The translations under genes and the position numbers were made by a program. Shown piece after piece: positions 59,747-64,000 of a stretch of DNA of 64,000 nt. A model generated the notes under the pieces. The model did no database searches, was not told the DNA's origin, and saw only the letters and a program-made list of their open reading frames with translations. The stretch comes from Rhodoferax sp. (GTDB lineage: Bacteria > Pseudomonadota > Gammaproteobacteria > Burkholderiales > Burkholderiaceae_C), in the NCBI GenBank assembly GCA_020048895.1, contig JAIFLV010000043.1, forward strand, positions 27,101 to 91,100, read 5' to 3'. Each line of letters begins with the position of its first letter. Within the stretch, counting starts at the first letter, position 1.

Positions 59747-60391
59747 ATGGAAATTATTGGCTTCTTGATCGATTTCATCCTGCATGTAGACAAGCATCTG
59801 GAGTCGTTTGTGCAGAATTACGGCGCGTGGGTGTATGCGCTGCTGTTTCTGGTGATCTTTGTGGAAACCGGCGTGGTAGTCATGCCGTTTCTGCCGGGCG
59901 ACTCGCTACTTTTTGTGGTGGGCGCCATGTGTGGTGCAGGGCTCATGGACTATTCGCTGTCGGTCGGGCTGCTGTTTGCTGCCGCGATTCTGGGCGACCA
60001 GTCGAACTACCAGATTGGGCGTTTTTTTGGTCCCAAAGTTTTCCACTGGGAGGACTCTCGCTATTTCAACAAACGAGCGTTTGACCAAGCCCACGCCTTT
60101 TATGAAAAATACGGCGGTATCACCATTGTTGCAGCACGCTTTATGCCGTTCCTGCGCACCTTTGCCCCATTTGTTGCGGGCGTGGCCGAGATGACCCGCT
60201 CGCGCTTTATATTCTTCAATGTGATCGGTGGCGCGCTGTGGGTGGGTGGCATCATCACCGTGGGCTATCTCTTTGGTGACCTTGATTTTGTCAAGGCCCA
60301 TCTGGACAAGATCATCTGGGCGATGATCGTCATTCCCGGGCTGGTTGTCCTGGCAGGTGCCTGGAAAGCGCGCCGCAAGGCAACAAGCTGA
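59747..60391 (+). CDS. DedA-family membrane protein
   Basis: A 214-residue membrane protein of the DedA (SNARE-associated) family. Typical features are the re-entrant-loop motif FVETGVVVMPFLPGDSLLFV near residue 43 (Glu conserved), GDQSNYQIGRFFG near residue 83 and ARFMPFLRTFAPFVAG near residue 127. DedA proteins take part in envelope lipid recycling and membrane potential. A palindromic element follows its stop at 60417. Confidence 0.92.
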   Translation: MEIIGFLIDFILHVDKHLESFVQNYGAWVYALLFLVIFVETGVVVMPFLPGDSLLFVVGAMCGAGLMDYSLSVGLLFAAAILGDQSNYQIGRFFGPKVFHWEDSRYFNKRAFDQAHAFYEKYGGITIVAARFMPFLRTFAPFVAGVAEMTRSRFIFFNVIGGALWVGGIITVGYLFGDLDFVKAHLDKIIWAMIVIPGLVVLAGAWKARRKATS

Positions 60392-60416
60392 ATCGACCTT
60401 TTCTAGCGCGGACCAG

Positions 60417-60508
60417 GAGGTTGGGCGGCTGGGCGTTCTGCGGAGGTAAAGGAGGAGACCGCGAAGCGGGCGGGGGACACGGAGCAGGGCGCCCTGCCGC
60501 CCAGCCTC
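60417..60508 (+). repeat. Palindromic ~92-nt element, intergenic copy
   Basis: Ends are inverted repeats (GAGGTTGGGCGGCTGGGC at the left; the right end GCCCTGCCGCCCAGCCTC is its near-complement). The core GTTCTGCG-AGGT-AAGGAGGAG and AGCGGGCGGGGGACACGGAG matches the mutL copy. It lies between the convergent dedA and chemoreceptor genes and may act as a terminator for both. Confidence 0.8.
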
Positions 60509-60510
60509 GT

Positions 60511-62114
60511 TCAACGTAAGAAGCGCATGGAACCCTGCTGTGCGTCAAGCTTGAAGACCGATACCGTTTCTACCAGTTCTTCCGCCAGTCCCTTGAGGCT
60601 GGATGCCGCAGCGGCCATTTCCTCCACCAGCGCCGCATTCTGTTGGGTGGTCTGGTCCATTTGCGAAACTGCTTCACCCACTTGTGCTACGCCCAAAGCC
60701 TGCTCATTGCTGGCGGCGGTGATCTCGCCCATGATGTCTGTCACCCGTTTGATGGCATCGACCACTTCGGCCATGGTGGCGCCGGCCTGATCGACCAGCG
60801 CGCTTCCGTGCTCGACCCGCTCCACGCTGGCGCTGATGAGGCTCTTGATCTCCTTGGCCGCTTCGGCACTGCGCCCGGCCAGCGATCGCACCTCAGTGGC
60901 AACCACGGCAAAACCACGACCCTGCTCGCCCGCGCGCGCCGCTTCCACAGCCGCATTCAGGGCCAGAATATTGGTCTGGAATGCAATGCCATCAATCACG
61001 CTGATGATGGCGGAGATGCGGTGCGACGACTCGTTGATGCCCTTCATGGTGTCCACCACCTGGCTGACCACCTCGCCGCCCTTGACCGCCACGGTCGATG
61101 CATTCATGGCCAGCTGATTGGCCTGACGCGCTGAATCGGCATTCTGTTTCACCGTTGAGCCAAGTTGCTCCATGGAGGCAGCGGTTTCTTCCAAAGCGCT
61201 GGCCTGCGACTCCGTGCGGGACGACAAATCCTGATTGCCCTGCGCAATTTCGGCACTCGCGGTGGCGACGCTTTCCGACCCGGTACGAACCCTCGACACA
61301 ATGCTGGTGAGACTTTGCTGCATGTGCTGCAGCTGCGCCATCATGCTGAAATCGTCTCCACGTCGAAGTTCAATGCGTGTGGTCAGGTCGCCACCTGCCA
61401 CACTTTGCGCCAACTGCGTTGCCTCCCTGGGCTCTGCGCCGAGTTGCCTAAGCTGGCGCTTGACAATTTCACGGATGACAAAAACAGAACGATTTGCAGC
61501 AGGACCTGGCCGATCCAGATCAGATTCTCCATCTGCCGGATTTCAGCCACATCTTTGGTCACATCCATGATCACACTCACCGCACCCAGAACCTCGCCTT
61601 CTTTGACCGCATGGCAGTCCAGGCATTTCGACGTGCGAAACTCTTTGTAGGCGATGTACGGAATGACCGTACGCAATGTGGAGACGCCTTTGTCATCGGT
61701 TGCCATTTTGTAGACTGGCTTGCCGGTGGCGAGCACTTCGTTGTCGATTGCGTCCACTGGCTTTTCCATCGCAAGGCCGGGGCCAAATTCGTCGTTGCCC
61801 TTGCCTCGAATGACCCGCAGTTCCCTGATGCCATCGGAGATGCCCACCTGCTTGAGAAACTTCGCGCGGGCCTTCTCATCGCTGATGACGTCCTTGCCAT
61901 CGATCTGCACTTCCATCAGGGTATTGAGTGAATTGACGACTCCGTCGGCCATGACCACGGTGCGGTCTTCAGCCGCTTGCAGGGCGCGATGCTCGATCTT
62001 GTCGGATACCCAAAGCTGCGCTGCAACCAGAATCACAATCAGGAATCCCTGGATCAGAATCTGGAGCTTGAGTTGCAGGCCTATCTTGGCCCACGAATCT
62101 GAAAAGCCGTTCAT
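60511..62114 (-). pseudogene. Methyl-accepting chemotaxis protein with CxxCH sensor, broken by a frameshift
   Basis: The N-terminal part (62114 to about 61485) has a membrane helix (ILIQGFLIVILVAAQLWV), a periplasmic domain with KCLDCHAVKEGE (a haem c attachment motif as in DUF3365 sensors), and a second helix ([17 protein letters not shown]). At the A5 run 61480-61484 the frame shifts: adding one A gives [20 protein letters not shown], a HAMP region, and joins the signalling domain ([20 protein letters not shown]) ending at 60511. The intact protein would be about 535 residues and could sense redox state through bound haem. Real mutation or homopolymer error. Confidence 0.85.
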
Positions 62115-62202
62115 AGTCGTTCCCATCGTGCCGGTGCATCTACCGTGTCAACGATTATGGCGCTATTGAGCGGTGCATCACCGCCGAAAAACCCCGATCA
62201 AG

Positions 62203-63624
62203 TCAACTTCTGGTGCGATTGCGCGCCAGCGGTGGATTCCTGGAGAAATAGGCCAGAATGCCTCGCATCAGCGCATCTGCCAACTGGTTCTGGTAGTTTT
62301 CGCTGTTCAATTTGGCCTCTTCGCTCGGGTTGCTGATGAACGCCGCTTCCACCAGCACGCTGGGGATGTCCGGCGCCTTGAGCACGGCAAATGAGGCTTG
62401 TTCTACGCGTGGCTTGTGCAGTTTGCCCACCCGGCCAATCTCGCCCAGCAGTGTGCTGCCGAGTTTGAGGCTGTCGTTGATCTGCGCGGTGGTGCTCATG
62501 TCCAGCAAGGCACGCTGCACCGCGGCATCTTTGGCCTGCACGTTGAGGCCGCCAATCAGGTCCGCGGCATCTTTGGCCTGCACGTTGAGGCCGCCAATCA
62601 GGTCGGCCTTGTTTTCCCGGGCTGCCATCCAGCGTGCAGCACTGCTCGATGCTCCGCCCTGACTCAGGGCAAAGACGCTGGCCCCTTGGGGATCAGGCGT
62701 GAAGAACGCGTCGGCGTGCAGGCTGACGAACAGGTCTGCCTGCACGCGGCGTGCTTTTTGAACCCGGACCTGCAGCGGTACAAAGTAGTCGCCGTCGCGG
62801 GTGAGGTAGGCGCGCATCGCGTTGCCGCGCACGCTGCTGGCGTTGATGCGATCGCGTAGCAGGTAGGCCAGCCGAAGCACCACATCTTTCTCACGGGTAC
62901 CGCCGGGACCGATGGCACCGGGGTCCTCGCCACCATGTCCGGGATCGAGCGCGATGATGATGAGACGGTCGGTTGCCGTGAGGTCCTGCGCCTCGTCAGT
63001 GGGCGGGTTTGCACCCTGTAAGCCAAAAGTGCCTCTAGCGCCCGTACTACCTGCGTAAGCAGCTCCTGATTTTGTAGCGTCCTGGCGGGCAATCAGCTCG
63101 CCAAGGGGGTCGGGCAATGGTTTGGCGGGGGCCGATGCGGCCGGGCTCGCTGGCGCAGCGGTTGACTGCTCCTGCATGTGCTGGGCAATCAGTGCTTCCA
63201 GAGGGTCCACCACTTTCAACGGGTACAAGTCCAGCACCAGCCGGTGGCGGTAGGCCGCGACGGGCGTCAGGGCGAATACCTGGGGAGCGATGGGCACCTT
63301 GAGGTCCAGCACCAAGCGCACGATGTTGGGTGCAAATTGGCCGACCCGAATCCCCGCGATGTTGGGGTCATCTGCCTTCACTTTGGCCACCAGTTCCTTG
63401 AGCGCCGGGTTCAGTGCGATGCCCTCAATGTCCACCGCCAGCCGCGGCGGGCTCGGCACAAACTGCTGCGTCGTGGTCAATGCATTGTCCGACTCGATGG
63501 TGACGCGCGAGTATTCCGGCGCGGGCCAGACACGCACCGTGAGAATGGTCGCACCACGGGCCAGATGCGACACGCCCAGCGCCAAAACAACGCTGCCTTG
63601 TTGCAGCAAGGTGCGGCGCTTCAC
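62203..63624 (-). CDS. amiC: N-acetylmuramoyl-L-alanine amidase, AmiC type
   Basis: AmiC splits peptidoglycan during cell division. The 473-residue protein has a twin-arginine-like signal (MKRRTLLQQGSVVLALG), an AMIN domain (about residues 28-135) and an amidase_3 domain with zinc ligands in DPGHGGEDPG, REKDVVLRL and SLHADAFF and the catalytic Glu in VLVEAAFISNP. Two insertions are present: a 48-nt dispersed element (63031-63078) read as ATKSGAAYAGSTGARG, and a perfect 42-bp duplication (62521-62604) that doubles KDAADLIGGLNVQA. Its start overlaps the stop of tsaE, a common arrangement. Confidence 0.93.
   Translation of the reverse strand: MKRRTLLQQGSVVLALGVSHLARGATILTVRVWPAPEYSRVTIESDNALTTTQQFVPSPPRLAVDIEGIALNPALKELVAKVKADDPNIAGIRVGQFAPNIVRLVLDLKVPIAPQVFALTPVAAYRHRLVLDLYPLKVVDPLEALIAQHMQEQSTAAPASPAASAPAKPLPDPLGELIARQDATKSGAAYAGSTGARGTFGLQGANPPTDEAQDLTATDRLIIIALDPGHGGEDPGAIGPGGTREKDVVLRLAYLLRDRINASSVRGNAMRAYLTRDGDYFVPLQVRVQKARRVQADLFVSLHADAFFTPDPQGASVFALSQGGASSSAARWMAARENKADLIGGLNVQAKDAADLIGGLNVQAKDAAVQRALLDMSTTAQINDSLKLGSTLLGEIGRVGKLHKPRVEQASFAVLKAPDIPSVLVEAAFISNPSEEAKLNSENYQNQLADALMRGILAYFSRNPPLARNRTRS
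62521..62604 (-). repeat. 42-bp in-frame tandem duplication in amiC
   Basis: Two perfect copies of a 42-base unit (62521-62562, 62563-62604). Each encodes DLIGGLNVQAKDAA or a phase-shifted equivalent within the amidase domain; relatives have one. Confidence 0.93.
63031..63078 (-). repeat. 48-nt in-frame dispersed element, copy 4
   Basis: On the minus strand it starts GCTACAAAATCAGGAGCTGC and ends GGGCGCTAGAGGC. Read in sense within amiC on a codon boundary as ATKSGAAYAGSTGARG, between the AMIN and amidase domains. Confidence 0.75.
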
Positions 63625-64000
63625 GCGGGGCTCCCAACCGGTGCCACGCCGTGCACCAACGCCGCGCCGGTGGCTGTGCAGGCGGTCAACTTCACCTGAC
63701 GTACCCCCTCAAGATCGGCGGCGATCGCAATGTCCAGATCGGCCATCGGCAGCAGACCGGCTGCCTTGTCGGGCCACTCCGCAAGTTTCAGACCGCTCCT
63801 GGCGAAAATATCCCGGAAACCCGCTTCCTCCCACTCGCGGGGGTCGGCAAAGCGGTAGAAATCGAAGTGCCAGATGGCGAGGTTCGGCAATTCATAAGGC
63901 TCCACAACGGCATAGGTGGGGCTTTTGACGCGCCCGGTCACGCCAAGTGCCTGTAGCAGGTGGCGCACTAGCGTGGTCTTGCCCGCGCCAAGGTCACCAT
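63621..64000 (-). CDS. tsaE: tRNA threonylcarbamoyladenosine biosynthesis protein TsaE (truncated by window edge)
   Basis: TsaE is the ATPase that helps TsaB-TsaD make t6A on tRNAs. The visible part begins at the right edge within the P-loop GDLGAGKTTLVRHLL and continues with SPTYAVVEPYELPN, IWHFDFYRFADPREWEEAGF and LAEWPDKAAGLLP to the stop at 63621. The N-terminus is outside the window. Its stop overlaps the amiC start by four bases, the usual tsaE-amiC arrangement. Confidence 0.93.
   Translation of the reverse strand, partial: GDLGAGKTTLVRHLLQALGVTGRVKSPTYAVVEPYELPNLAIWHFDFYRFADPREWEEAGFRDIFARSGLKLAEWPDKAAGLLPMADLDIAIAADLEGVRQVKLTACTATGAALVHGVAPVGSPA

Overview
The window looks like a chromosomal segment of a betaproteobacterium in the Comamonadaceae, probably Rhodoferax-like. 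This rests on the nuo gene order and protein style, the Bug-type binding protein, the WS/DGAT gene, and short dispersed repeats of a kind I associate with this family. No tRNA, rRNA, CRISPR array or complete insertion sequence was recognised.

Layout. 2-13929: the respiratory complex I operon nuoB to nuoN (nuoA is off the left edge), followed closely by a Nudix hydrolase and a DUF1178 protein (to 15049). 15053-23507: mostly minus-strand envelope genes (two small proteins sharing a C-terminal motif, an MsbA-type ABC exporter, an AttH/CrtC-like lipocalin protein, an M48 protease, an SH3b protein, a large FtsX-type permease), plus a plus-strand cytochrome c. 23551-31560: a tightly overlapping minus-strand signalling operon, MerR/B12-like regulator > CheB-CheR-PAS fusion > PAS-GGDEF-EAL-CZB protein. 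31561-38176: a carbohydrate locus in which a 974-residue secreted protein of unknown function and a GH9 cellulase each sit behind a near-identical class I cyclic di-GMP (GEMM-I) riboswitch. 38211-44170: WS/DGAT, alpha/beta hydrolase, and a periplasmic binding protein paired with a membrane GGDEF-EAL protein. 44391-47002: a multiheme cytochrome operon (2 + 4 + 4 hemes) with an FNR-type site upstream. 47101-50505: a LolD-type ATPase, a Bug protein, and a DNA methyltransferase/HNH endonuclease pair beside the remnant tail of a second bug gene. 50493-64000: miaA, Bcr/CflA transporter, a third GGDEF-EAL protein, mutL, a FabR-like regulator divergent from a nitronate-monooxygenase-like gene, dedA, a haem-motif chemoreceptor, amiC and tsaE (cut by the right edge).

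Main themes. (1) Cyclic di-GMP: three GGDEF-EAL proteins and two GEMM-I riboswitches lie within about 32 kb, and the riboswitches appear to govern secreted cellulose-related proteins. (2) Repeats that enter genes without breaking them: a 48-nt element occurs in frame in four unrelated proteins (ABC exporter, FtsX permease, MiaA, AmiC), twice in each orientation relative to coding, and a roughly 94-nt palindromic element occurs in mutL and between dedA and the chemoreceptor gene. (3) Several frame disruptions: a 10-bp tandem duplication removes the CZB domain of one GGDEF-EAL protein, and single-base indels break a second GGDEF-EAL gene, the nitronate monooxygenase and the chemoreceptor. The single-base events lie in short homopolymers, so consensus error must be excluded before calling them pseudogenes.
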